A DNA stretch of 64,000 bases, taken from NCBI GenBank assembly GCA_026770575.1, contig MU657176.1, positions 357,109 to 421,108 on the forward strand, given 5' to 3'. Below the pieces are notes generated by a model. The model was not told where the DNA came from. It saw only the letters and a program-made list of their open reading frames with translations, and did not search any database. Position numbers and translations under genes: made by a program. The DNA comes from Pelagophyceae sp. CCMP2097. Lineage: Eukaryota; Sar; Pelagophyceae. Numbering within the stretch: position 1 is the stretch's first letter; the number at the start of each line of letters is the position of its first letter. Below, piece by piece: positions 22,439-32,604 of this stretch.

Positions 22439-25400
22439 TTACGGTAGTGGTCTATCGCTGTTGCCGCCGCGCAGGCCGCCCAGGCTGCCCACAAGGGGCA
22501 TGAGCGGCTCCTGCGTGGAGCTGAACCTGGGCTGCGGCTCCCGTGCGGGCGAGTCTCTTGCGTCGGGCGCGTCGGCGTCGGGTGGCGCTTCGGGTGCCGT
22601 CGGCGCGTCGGCCCGGGCTTGGGGCGCGAAGAGGCCCGCGCTCTCTTCGCGGAAGAGGCTCGGGCGCGGCGCAGGAGTCGCGGAGAGGCCGAAATCGGCG
22701 GAGACGTCCGAAGCGCGGCGTTCGCCGGTCACCTCGCTGAGATCGCCGCCGGAGACGCGGCTCGACCGCGCTCGGTCGGCGCTGAGGAGGTGCGTGATGA
22801 AATCTCGATCCGACTGCCGAAGCGGCACCATGGAAGCCGCCACGTCGCCCGCGGCGGCGGCATCGCCACCCGCGTCGCCGCCGCTGCCGATCTCGGGCGA
22901 CGCCTGTCCCGCCGGGCGGGACCGCGAGACGGGGCGGCTGCTGCCGCGCGGGCGCAGCGTCGCCTTGCCCTCGTACGTTTCGAGGCTGAGAAGGTCCAGC
23001 TCGACGTGCAGCTCCATGGGTTCGTCGGCGGCGTCGGGCGGCCGGCAGTCGGCGTCGGACAGCGTCGAAGTCGTCAAAGTGCGGCCCCGGAGCAACGTGG
23101 CCGATTCGGCAGCGGGCGACGCGTCCCCGGACACGTGGCCCGGCGGCGGCCGGTGGATAGGGATGAGCGCGTCGAGCGCCGCCGCGGCGAGGCCCGTCGT
23201 GCGCGGCCGTTCGGCGGACAACGGCGACCCCGCCGCGGCGGTCCGGAGCTGGGCCTGCAGCGCGCGAGCGCCTCGCGCGGCGCACATCGCCGCCGCGTGG
23301 TCGCGCGCGTGCTCCGCGCAGGCGTGGGCCACGCGAGAGACGTGCGCGTCCTTGGCCGCCACGAGCAGCATCAGCCGCCGCCGCGCCTTGTCCTCGGCGC
23401 TACAAACGGCGCCGTCGAAGGCCGCCGGCGGGCAAGCAGGCAACGCGCAAGCTTGATGCGCCCGGAGCGTAGGACCACGCGAGCCTCTCGCAGGGATGCG
23501 GGGGCGCACCTCAGTTTCGACGCGGCGCGGTGGGCACGGAGCTCCGTACCCTGCCTCGCGCGCGAGTCCAGACCCGCATTCGCCGCGTACTGCGTTTTTT
23601 GCTGCTGCGCGTGCCGCGCCGAGAGGCCGACGTGCGTCGCGAGGCGCACGGAGAGCATGTCCTCGCCCCGCCGCCGCGCGCCCGCCTACATCGCAGGCGT
23701 CCGCGCCGCCGTACGGCGACCGAGGCGTCAGAGGCGCAAGGGTCCACACCTCGGCGCGGTCGGTGGCGCGGTCCCGGGCGGCTTGGAATTCTTCGGCGCG
23801 CCGCGCCTCTGCGGCGGCGGCGTTGAGCGCGGCGTCTTGCAGCGCGGCGTGGCGCGCGACGTCGGCGTCGGCGCGCGCCGCCTGCGCGCCGGCGGCGTTG
23901 GCCTCGGCCAGTTGCTTCACATCGGCGCGGTCCCGCAGCACGGAGTCGGTCCGCGCCGCCGCCGTCCCCTGCCGCTCCGCGTCGAGGCGGGCCTTTGCCA
24001 CGCGCCGCTGCGCGCCCCAGTGCGCCGCGAGTTGGTTGCCGCCGCGGCTCGAAGCGTAGTGCACCGTCGGCAGCGCGGCGCGCCCCGTGCGGACCTCCGC
24101 CGGCGCTGTGGCCGGCGCCGCGGCCGGCGCGGCGTCGAAGGCGGCCGGCGCGGCGTCGAAGAGCGGGCTCGGTGGCGCGGTCATCAACAGCGACGCCGAC
24201 GACCCGACGGACGACCGCACCACCGAGCCAGCACGGACCGGCGAGCCCGGGTTGACCGGCGAGCCCGCGAAGCCCGCGTGGACCGGCGAGCCCGCGTGGA
24301 CCGGCGAGCCCGCGTGGACCGGCGAGCCCGCGAAGCCCGAGAGGAACGGGTAGCTCGCGTGGACCGGCGACCCCAGGTCGCCGCGCGACGCCATCGAGTT
24401 TCGCGGCATCGACTCGACACGCATGATCGGCGGCCGCTGCGGCTGCGGCTCCGTCATCGTGTCGATCCACGGCGGCGACGCCTCAGAGTACGCCGGCGAC
24501 GGCTGCCCGGCGCCCGGCGACAGCTGCCTGGCGCCCGGCGCCCCCGGGCTCAGGGGCGTGCCGTCGGCCAGGAGCCTCGAGGACAGGACGACGCTCTCCG
24601 ACGTGGCGTGGGCCCCGAGCGGCGGCCGCTCGCGGGGCGCCGCGCCGGGCTCGCGGAGCGCCGCGCCGCCGCGCTTGAACGAGCTGGACCTCCGCGGCGC
24701 CTCGGCGGTCGGCTTGCGTGGCGGCCCCGGCGGCTGCGCCGCGGGCGACGTGCGCGGCTTGCGTGGCGGCGCCGGCGAGCGGAGCGGGCTCGCGCCGCCG
24801 TCGTCATCGCAGCCAAAGCCGACGAGGGACTTCCATCTGTTGTGGCTCGTGGCCCCGCGCTGCGCGGCGGCGGAAAGGCGCCGCGCGGCGGCGTCGCGCT
24901 CGTCGTGCGCCCGGGTCATCGTTCGCCGCAGCACCGTCTCGAGCTGCACCATGGCCGTCCCGAGCGCGCCCGCGCGGTCCGCGCCCGCCTGCCACGGCGA
25001 GCCACCCTGCTTGGCGGCCACGGCCTCGGCGGGCCGCGCCTCGCCGTCGTCGTCGTCGCCGCCGCCGCGCAGCGTCCTCCGCATCGTCGCCTCGATAAGG
25101 GCCACGGCGGCGCCCCGCGGCCCAGCGGCGGCCGCGGGAGCGAGGCGCGCGCAGAGGAGCTCGACCTGGACGCGGTCGAGCTGCGAGAGCTCGGCGGCGC
25201 ACGCCGGCAGCCAGTGCGGCCGCGCGGCGCGGCGCGCATACGCGCTCGCCGCACAGCGGTGCGCCGCCGTGCGCGCGCGGTAGTCGGCCCACGACGCGTA
25301 GAGCGGCAGGCTGACGCCGCCGGAGCGGCTGTCCCACGTGGCCATGCAGAGCGCGCCCGCGCGCCGCGCCGCCTCGGTCGGCGACGCAAACGTGAGCGCG

Positions 25401-28400
25401 ACGAGGCGCGCGCCCCGCCGCGCGCCGCCCGCCGTCTCCGGCGCTGCGCCGCCTCCGCCGTCGCCGTCGTCCACGGCGAGCGAGAGTTTTACGCCGTGCG
25501 TGAGGAGCGCGCGCACGTCGACGGCCGCCGCCGCGTGATACGGCGGCGCGAAGGTCTCGACCCACTTTGGCGCGCACGAGTGCCACAGCTGCGCGCGGCG
25601 GATCTGGCGCACCCCGCCTTCGAGAGAGTCAAAGCCGAACCGGAGCTGGATCGGCGGCACGGCGCGGCAGGCGTCGATCTGCGGCGCCGTGCCGAGGCGC
25701 GCGTCGAGAACCGTGAGGACGTGGTACACTTCCGGCTCCAAAAGAAGCGTATCGCCGCCGGGCGCCGCCGCGTTGCGCCAGGCGAGGAGCTGGCGGTGGC
25801 GCGCGCGCAGCGACCGCGGGCCGCGCGCGCGCCACCAGTGCTGGAGCGCGCGCGCGGCGCGCGAAACGCGCACGGCGCGAAACACGGGCGCGCGGAGCCG
25901 CTTGCGCGCGATGGCGCCACGCCAGGCGGCCTGGACGTTCACCGCCGCGCCGCCGTCGCACCGCCAGAGCACGCGCGGCAGCGGCTGCCCCGCCGCGCGC
26001 GCGCGCGACCGCGCGTGCCGCGCCGCCCGCAGCAGCGCGCGCGCCGTCGGCCCGCGGACGGCGTGCCACCACATTTGAGGCACGTCAACCGCCCCCGCGG
26101 CGCCAGGCCGCGTGCCGGACCCCTCGGCCCGCCAAGACAGGCCGCGCTCCACGCCCGCGGTCGACGGCGCGTAGGACATGTCGTCGTTTGAGCAGACCGT
26201 GTCGGGTGAGGGAGGCGCGGCAGCGTCCGTGGCGGCGCCTGTGCCATCGTCGGATCGCGATTTCACGTTGAGCGACCGGTCCGCAGCGGCAGATGGCGCG
26301 TCGCTGTCGTCGTCGTCGGCGTCGTCAGATCTCGACAGCTCGTCGGGCGGCCCCTCCGCAGCGGCAGACGAAGCAGCGTCGGTAGACGAAGCAGCGTCGG
26401 CGGCGTCTTCAGATGGCGTCGACTCGGGCGACCGTCCCGCTGCGACGGAGGAGTCGTCGGTGCTCGCGGCGTCGTCGGGTCGCGTCGCTTTATCGGGCGT
26501 GGTGGAGCTCGTGACGTCGTCGGATTCGTCATCGGAGCGCTCGTCGAGCGGCTCCAAGGTATCCTGGGGCATCCCCGGCCGCGGGAGCAGGAGCGCGGGC
26601 GGCCGCTGCGCGGCGCGGGCCCGGAGCAGCGCGCTTCTGAGGCCGACTCCGTGGCGGCGGCGCAGCGCCGTGCCAGTCGGCGGGAGGAGCGCGCGGTGTC
26701 GCGTCTGCACCGCCGCTGCGCGGTCGTCGTCGTCCCGGGCACCGCCGAAGCGCGGCCGTCGCGCGACGAAGCGCACGGCGCCGTGCGCCTTGACGTACGC
26801 GAAGACGGTGCCTTTCACGGCGGCGTCGCGCGTCGGCGCGGCGGTGGCGACGCCGCCGTCGGTTACGGCGCGCGACCGCGCGACGCGGTGCGTGATCCAG
26901 TGATCGACGGCGTCGCCGGCGCCGAGCCCGGCCTGGAGCGCGCGGAGGAGTCGCCGTGCGTCGTCGGCGGCGACGAGAATGCCGTCGCCTTTGACGCCTC
27001 CGACGCCGTTGGCCGCAAAAGCGCGCTCCAGCGCGGCGAGGTTTGAAGAACAAGTTCGCCACCAACGGCAGAGCTTCTTCGTCGCGAGGAAGTGCTTGCC
27101 CATGGTCGTCCCACGCCACGCCTTTTGCTTGGCCAGGCCCGCGGCGCCGCCGCCGCGCGTCGCGTCGTCGGGCGGCGCCGCGACGCCCTCTGCGGCCGCC
27201 GACGGCGGCGCGGCGCTCGCGGCGGTCGACGACTCCATTTCCGCAAACACAAGTGCAAACGCCTGCGACGCCAGCCGCCGCATGCCCTCGTCGGTCCGCG
27301 CGTCGTCGCCACCGCGCGCGTTGGCGTGGGCGAGGACGTTGCTGAGACCCGCGAGGAAGCGGCCGAGGACGTTTGCGGCCTCGCGCACGGGCAGCACCGA
27401 CGGGCAGTCGACGAGCTCGACGAGGGGCAGCGGGTCAGTCGTCTCTTGCGCGACGAGCTCGCGCAAGTCGCGCTCGGCGCGCGCCACGACGACGTAGCGC
27501 CGCGCCGCCGCCTGCACGCGCCGCGCGGCGAGGCGACGCAGCGCCGCCGTCTTGGCCGCGCGGAGCCGCACGGCGGCGAGCGCCGCGCCGACGGACGCGG
27601 CGCGCTGCGCGTGCGAACTCCGCCGCAGCTCCTTTGCGTGCCCGCGTCGCCAGAGGCGCTGGATGGCCGTCGCCGGCGAGAGGCGCGCGGCGAGCTCGCA
27701 GGCTGCAGCGACGACGCGCCGCGCGTGCCGCAGCAGCTCGCCTTCGCCGCCGAGAGAGGCCTGGACCCGCCCCATCTGCGCAAAGTCCAGCGGGAGCACG
27801 TCGCCGCCGCGCCAGTGCGTGTTCCGCGGGCCCGGCGCCGCGAAGCGCGTCCCGCTAAAGTCGCCGCCCTCGATGAGCTCCTCGTCGGCGACGGGCAGGT
27901 CGTCGAGCAGCTTGAGGCCCGCGCACGCGTTCACCACGCCTACGCTCGTATTCGACACAGGATGCATCGCCCGTACGACACCATACAGCGGCGCCTAGGA
28001 CGACCCGGGCCCCGTCCCGACGTTGGCGCACCGGCGCGGTAGCCGTCCATGGTCGCGACAGGGTTGTGCGCGAACGTGAGGATCTGCAGGTCCTTGGCCG
28101 CACCAAGCGCGTCGTGGATGCCCGTCCACTTGGCCACGTAGTTGTGGTCGAGCAGCAGCACCTCCAGGTTACCCGGGCCCGCGGAGCCGTCGAAGAAACT
28201 TTGGCGGGGCAGCTTCCGCACGCGGTTGAAGCTCCTACACCGCGCGGCGTCACAAGCAGCCACCGCGCCGAGACCCGAGGCACGCACAGGTCGAGGTAGC
28301 GCAGCTGCACGCAGACGGCCAGCGCAGAAAAGTCGACGATGTCGTTGCCTCGGAGGAGCAGCACCTCGACGGTCGCCAGGCCGCGCCTCCTCGGCACGGC

Positions 28401-29148
28401 GGAGATGCGGTCGAGGACCTTGGTCATGGCGCGGCACGCGACGCTTTCGTCGTCGGACTCGCTCGACTCGCTTGACTCGCTCGACGCGTCCGCGCGCTTG
28501 ACGCTGTCCACGCGCGCGTTCGCGCGTCGGCTGCCGGCGCGGTGCACTGCGGCCACCGAGGGCACGCGGGGCTGCCGCTGCGGCACCGCGTCGTACCGCG
28601 CAGCCGAATTCCGCGGGACGGCCTAGAGGGCATGCCGTAAACCATCGGCCGGCCGCACACGGCGGCACGTGCGGCGCGCACCATCTGCATGTTCGCGGCG
28701 ACGCCGTCAACGCCGCCGCCGCTCATGAGCAGCCGCGACTCGGCGGCGACGGCGAACGAGTACGACGGCGACGCCCACGGACACGCGTCGGCCCGCGAAA
28801 CGTGCACCCGCGGCGTCGTCACGCGAAACGGCACCTACATCCGGGGCGCTCGCGAGGATCGACGCGCCCGCCCGAGCGACGCAACGCGGTCTCAAACCCT
28901 TCCGGGGCCGGCGGGCGCACCTTGATGCGGTGGATCTGGGCCGACCCGCGCACCGCGACGGACGAACCGCGCGACGCCTCGCGGAGACGGCGCGGCTGCG
29001 TGTCCACATCGTCCGAGTACGCGGACGGGATCACCACGTTGACGCGCATCGCCCCGCCAGGGGCCATGACCCCCCGCGCGCCGCGCGAGACACAGTCGTG
29101 ATCGCTAAATGTGTAACCGGCAAATTCCAAAAACTTAATTTCATCCAT
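22439..29148 (-). CDS. Giant LRR-IQ protein resembling LRRIQ3
   Basis: The first exon reads MDEIKFLEFAGYTFSDHDCV. Later exons give leucine-rich repeats (LATVEVLLLRGNDIVDFSAL, LQLRYLDL-type phrases, LEVLLLDHNYVAKWTGIHDA, DLQILTFAHNPVATMDGY), then an LRR cap (LKLLDDLPVADEELI) and IQ-like helices (ATAIQRLWRRGHAKELRR, RVQAAARRYVVVARAERDL, AVNVQAAWRGAIARKRLR). A continuous frame of over 5 kb follows, with acidic Ser/Asp blocks, another conserved-looking alpha/beta block (LEPEVYHVLTVLDARLGTA), GSPVHAG repeats and Ala-rich coiled coil. The order LRR, cap and IQ matches LRRIQ3. Near 23500-23660 the better exon is in another frame (MLSVRLATHVGLSARHAQQQ), so that region is spliced. It would bind calmodulin, and relatives are linked to cilia. 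It ends SLGGLRGGNSDRPLP. Confidence 0.6.
24236..24340 (-). repeat. 18-bp in-frame tandem repeat in LRR-IQ gene
   Basis: At least five imperfect copies of the 18-bp unit TGGACCGGCGAGCCCGCG encode the GSPVHA/GSPVNP/GSPVRA series in the disordered part of the LRR-IQ protein. Some copies carry a 9-bp insertion giving GFA. Confidence 0.75.
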
Positions 29149-29299
29149 GAAGAAACTTTTCTCCTTTTTGGCGACCGCGTGAGGCTCGGCAAAGAGGTTT
29201 AATCGCTAATCAAATCCTGCAAGGCAAGGCGACGTCTCGCGAGTGCAGTACTAGGTTAGTGGTCGGCCCTCCGCCCCTTACTCGGTGGGGCGACCCTGG
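29149..29299. promoter_or_regulatory. Divergent promoter, LRR-IQ / ALKBH5-like
   Basis: A 151-bp AT-rich spacer between two opposing ATGs. It contains TTTTTGGCGAC at 29165-29175. The reverse complement ATTTAGCGAT lies just inside the LRR-IQ first exon at 29101-29110. Both belong to the recurring spacer motif. Confidence 0.45.
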
Positions 29300-31222
29300 A
29301 TGTCTGCGCTACTCGTTCCGGGAATCGTTTTGATCCTCGCGTTCGTCGCGGCGGGGGCCTGGTACTCAATGAAGACGATGACAGCGAACCGTGCATTGGC
29401 GGTGTCAAAGGCCGGCAAGGCCGAGGGCGGCCCCGCCTACGCCGCCCCGGCGCGCGCCCCCGTGGCCAAGGCGCCGCCGCCCGCGGCCAAAGCACCGACG
29501 CTCCCCGGGGCATGGGCTAAGATGCCCCCCGCGGCCAAGGAGCCGCCCGCGGCCAAGGCGCCGCCGCCCCCCGGGGCTTGGGCAAAGATCCCCCCCGCAG
29601 CCATGACGCCGCCGCCTGCGGCCAAGGCGCCGCCGCCCAAGATGGTCGTCGCCTCGGGCGCGCCGCAGCCGGCCGCGGTGCCGGGCGCTGCGCAGCCGCG
29701 GCGGCGGAAGAAGGGTGCTGCCGACGGCGCGGCAACCGCTGCGCCGCGCGAGACGACGTCGCCCGAAGGCCTCGCGGCTATCCAGCAGGCGCTCGCCGAG
29801 AGCGACGGCCTCTTGGTCGCGCCGCAGCCGGCCGCGGCGCCGGGCGCTGCGCAGCCGCGACGGCGGAAGAAGGGTGCTGCCGACGGCGCGGCGCCCGCTG
29901 CGCCGCGCGAGACGACGTCACCCGAAGACCTCGCGGCCATCCAGCGGGCGCTCGCCGAGGGCGACAGCCCCTTGGCCGCGCCGCAGCCGGCCGCGGCGCC
30001 GGGCGCTGCGCAGGCACAGCGGCGGAAGAAGGGTGCTGCCGACGGCGCGGCGCCCGCTGCGCCGCGGGAAGCGATGTCGCCAGAAGACCTCGTGGCCATC
30101 CAGCAGGCGCTCGCAGAGCTTAACGCGCCGCCCGCGCCGCCCGCGCTGCCGGCCGCCGGCGCCTCCGCGCGCGCGCCCAAGGGCGTCGCCGTGCCGCCGG
30201 CGCAAGTCGCCGCGCCGCCGGCACCGACGCAAGGCGCGGCGCCGCCGGCGTCCGACGAGGCCGACGCGGTCGACGGGCTCTCGGCCGGTGCTTCGAAGCG
30301 GAGCCGGGCGCGGCAGCGGGCGCGCGAGGGCGGTGGCGCCGGGGCGGACGAAGCTCCAAAGGCCGCCGCCGCCGCGGCCCCAAAGGCTGATGGCTTTGTG
30401 GTTGTGGCCAAGGCCAAGGCCAAGACCGCGCCGGTTGTAGACGACGGCTTCGTGATGGCAGGCAAGGCGCCTCCCAAGCCCAAGGCGGCGGGCCGCGTCG
30501 AGACGTTTGTGCTGCGCGACGGCGACGTGAATCTGCTCGAGGGCTGCCGCCTTTACCACGACGTCATCGACGAGGGCTTGGAGCGCCGCCTCGTTAAGCA
30601 AGTCGACTCATACATAGCCCGTGCCGACTTTGGCCAAGACGCCGGCGCGCGCGCCGTGCGCTACGGCGGGCCCGTGGAGCGGCGGCCGGGGTTTGCGCGG
30701 CGCGACTTTCAGGCGGGGCCAAAGTTCGACGACTACCGCCAGCAGCGCGTCATCAGCGCCGGCGACTTGGTCGACGGGGTGCCCTTCGTGTCCGAGCCCA
30801 TGCCTTCGGTGGCGGCAGACCTGGCGGCGGCGCTGGCGCGGAAGCGCATCGCGCCAGCGGACGAGCAGTACGATATTTTCCTGGCCAACAACTACGAGGC
30901 GGGGCAGTTCACGGCCATGCACACCGACGCTAAATACATCCAGCGGCCGCTGATCGTGACGACGCTTCTCTCGCCCGGGGAGATTGTGTTTGGGAGACAG
31001 CTGACGTTCGACGCCGCCGCCATGACGAAGAAATTTGTCGGCAAAAAGTGCGCCCACCTCACCGTGACGCTGCCGCCGCGGTCCACGCTCGTCCTCACCG
31101 GACCCAGCGCCGACGTCGCGCAGCACGCCATCAACACCGTCGCCCAGCGCCGCATCTCTATCCTCCTCCGCAAGACGATCAAGAATCCAAACCAGACGCG
31201 CCCGAGCCAGACGCGCCAGTGA
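29300..31222 (+). CDS. Membrane-anchored AlkB-family 2OG-Fe(II) dioxygenase, ALKBH5/ALKBH9-like
   Basis: The C-terminal third is an AlkB dioxygenase: EGCRLYHDVIDEGLERRLV, the iron ligands in FTAMHTDAKYIQRPL (HxD) and AQHAINTV (distal His), and the 2-oxoglutarate-binding arginines in RRISILLRKTI. The phrases HTD..IQRPL, SPGEIVFG and ISILLRKT match ALKBH5 and plant ALKBH9/10, which demethylate m6A in RNA. The N-terminus (from ATG 29300) is a single hydrophobic segment LVPGIVLILAFVAAGAW, so the enzyme appears to be membrane-anchored. Between them lie Ala/Pro-rich linker, three 53-residue repeats containing RRRKKGAADGAA and ETTSPEDLAAIQ-ALAE, and a basic RSRARQRAREGG segment. RNA substrate preference is inferred from the subfamily. 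No intron is apparent. Confidence 0.82.
   Translation: MSALLVPGIVLILAFVAAGAWYSMKTMTANRALAVSKAGKAEGGPAYAAPARAPVAKAPPPAAKAPTLPGAWAKMPPAAKEPPAAKAPPPPGAWAKIPPAAMTPPPAAKAPPPKMVVASGAPQPAAVPGAAQPRRRKKGAADGAATAAPRETTSPEGLAAIQQALAESDGLLVAPQPAAAPGAAQPRRRKKGAADGAAPAAPRETTSPEDLAAIQRALAEGDSPLAAPQPAAAPGAAQAQRRKKGAADGAAPAAPREAMSPEDLVAIQQALAELNAPPAPPALPAAGASARAPKGVAVPPAQVAAPPAPTQGAAPPASDEADAVDGLSAGASKRSRARQRAREGGGAGADEAPKAAAAAAPKADGFVVVAKAKAKTAPVVDDGFVMAGKAPPKPKAAGRVETFVLRDGDVNLLEGCRLYHDVIDEGLERRLVKQVDSYIARADFGQDAGARAVRYGGPVERRPGFARRDFQAGPKFDDYRQQRVISAGDLVDGVPFVSEPMPSVAADLAAALARKRIAPADEQYDIFLANNYEAGQFTAMHTDAKYIQRPLIVTTLLSPGEIVFGRQLTFDAAAMTKKFVGKKCAHLTVTLPPRSTLVLTGPSADVAQHAINTVAQRRISILLRKTIKNPNQTRPSQTRQ
29660..30136 (+). 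repeat. 159-bp tandem repeat, three units
   Basis: Units 29660-29818, 29819-29977 and 29978-30136 are highly similar and stay in frame, encoding 53-residue repeats. Each has a basic patch (QRRKKG) and a short helix (SPEDLAAIQQALAE). Near-identity points to recent duplication. Confidence 0.9.
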
Positions 31223-31264
31223 GCGGGCCACCGCGCAGGGCTATATTAATAACGTCGACACGTG

Positions 31265-32320
31265 CTAATTCACCCGGGAGTAGCGCTGCGTCGTCAAGTA
31301 GACGTCGAAATCGCTGGACGGCCCCGCGTAGAAGAGCGCCTTTTTGCTCAGGACGACGAGGTCGCCCGTGTCGTCGTCTGCCAGCGCCCAGAGCGCCGTC
31401 GATGTGCACTCGCAGGCCGCGCCGCCGCGCCCCGAGAACCGGACGACCTTGAGCTCGATGGCGCAGCCGTCGGCCGTGAGTGAGTGGCCCCGGAGCGTCA
31501 CCGTGTCCGCGCCCTACGATTGGAGTGCACAGGTGAGATCAAGCGGGCCCCTCCTCGGGACGAGAGACTGACCGCCTGGCTGGGCGGGCTCAAGAGCGCG
31601 ATACCTATCGAGGGCTCCGCAGACACGGAATCTCCATTGCCGCGCGGTTCGACGCACCGACGCGGTCGGTGCGGCGGACGTCGACGCCGACGGATGTGAA
31701 GCGAGTCGTGAGCGTCGGCGCACCCTCGCTCACGCCGAGCGTGTAGCAGACCTGTGGGACGCGCGGTTCAACGCATCATTGCGGCTCTGGCGCGTCAGTC
31801 GTTGCGTCGTCGGACGCGGCGGCTGACGGTGCTGTACTGCAGGAGGGCGAGCTTGAGCGTGCGAAAGAAGAAGCCGTAGCCGCAGCCGGAAAGGAACGAA
31901 TCCTCGCCCGTCACCGACTCCATCTGCCATGTCCCTGCGGCGACGCGTGACGCCGGCGAGGACGCGGTCGCGGTGGCGGCACTCGCCGGTGAAGGGCGCG
32001 TAGGCTCGGGCCACTTTTGCGGCGCCGCACTCGCTCGTCGGCCGAACGATGTAGCCGTTGAATTCGGAAGCGACGTCTATCTCGTGCACAAAGGCGCCGC
32101 CGGCGTCGGACACGACGCCGTCGGACGAGGCCTCGCAGCCGGCCTGCTCGTCCTAGAGGACGAGGCGTCGTGCCACCGTCGATATCCGAAGATGGCGCTC
32201 AGAGCACTGGCGATCCCAGCGGATTCGACGCCGCCGAGCAACCACCGCTTCCTCCTCCTGGTCGCAGCACAACGTCTCGCTCCGGCAGAAGAGCCCGTCG
32301 AGGCCGGCCCACGCCATCAT
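31265..32320 (-). CDS. Hypothetical Cys-containing beta-rich protein, multi-exon
   Basis: Phase-consistent minus-strand exons can be followed. ATG 32320 gives MMAWAGLDGLFCRSETLCCD. After a CTAG acceptor near 32150 comes DEQAGCEASSDGVVSDAGGA, then FVHEIDVASEFNGYIVRPTS. Next are QMESVTGEDSFLSGCGYGFF, LGVSEGAPTLTTRFTSVGVD and finally TVTLRGHSLTADGCAIELKV through to VYLTTQRYSRVN. The strands alternate as in a jelly-roll or beta-sandwich and include several cysteines. No family is recognised. The composition is clearly protein-like compared with the shadow frames on the other strand. It is head-to-head with the SMYD gene (284-bp gap). Confidence 0.5.
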
Positions 32321-32604
32321 CGATGCGCAGAGCCCGGCGCTACCGCTGCCGCTACGGGAACGTTCTAAATATCTTTTTTAATTATTTTGCTGCGGTCAAT
32401 TTCTAAATTGCGGTCCATGACTCGGACTCGGACTCGGAGGTCCCGAAAGGTCGCCGAAGCGTCGCGACCTGTTTGAACGCGTTCGCGGGAACGGTCGCGT
32501 CGAGGCACGACGAGCCTTGCGACCCTTGTGGCAGCCACGCGCCCGTGTGCCCCACCGCTGCGTCCTCGCGGTCCGCACGCCCGCGTGGCCCGCGGCAGTG
32601 TCCG

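Noticed and set aside
22619..26191. A 1190-codon open frame on the plus strand opposite the LRR-IQ gene
   Set aside because: Arg/Ala-saturated composition, no domain, and it is the mirror of a frame with recognisable LRR/IQ features. High GC removes stop codons on both strands.
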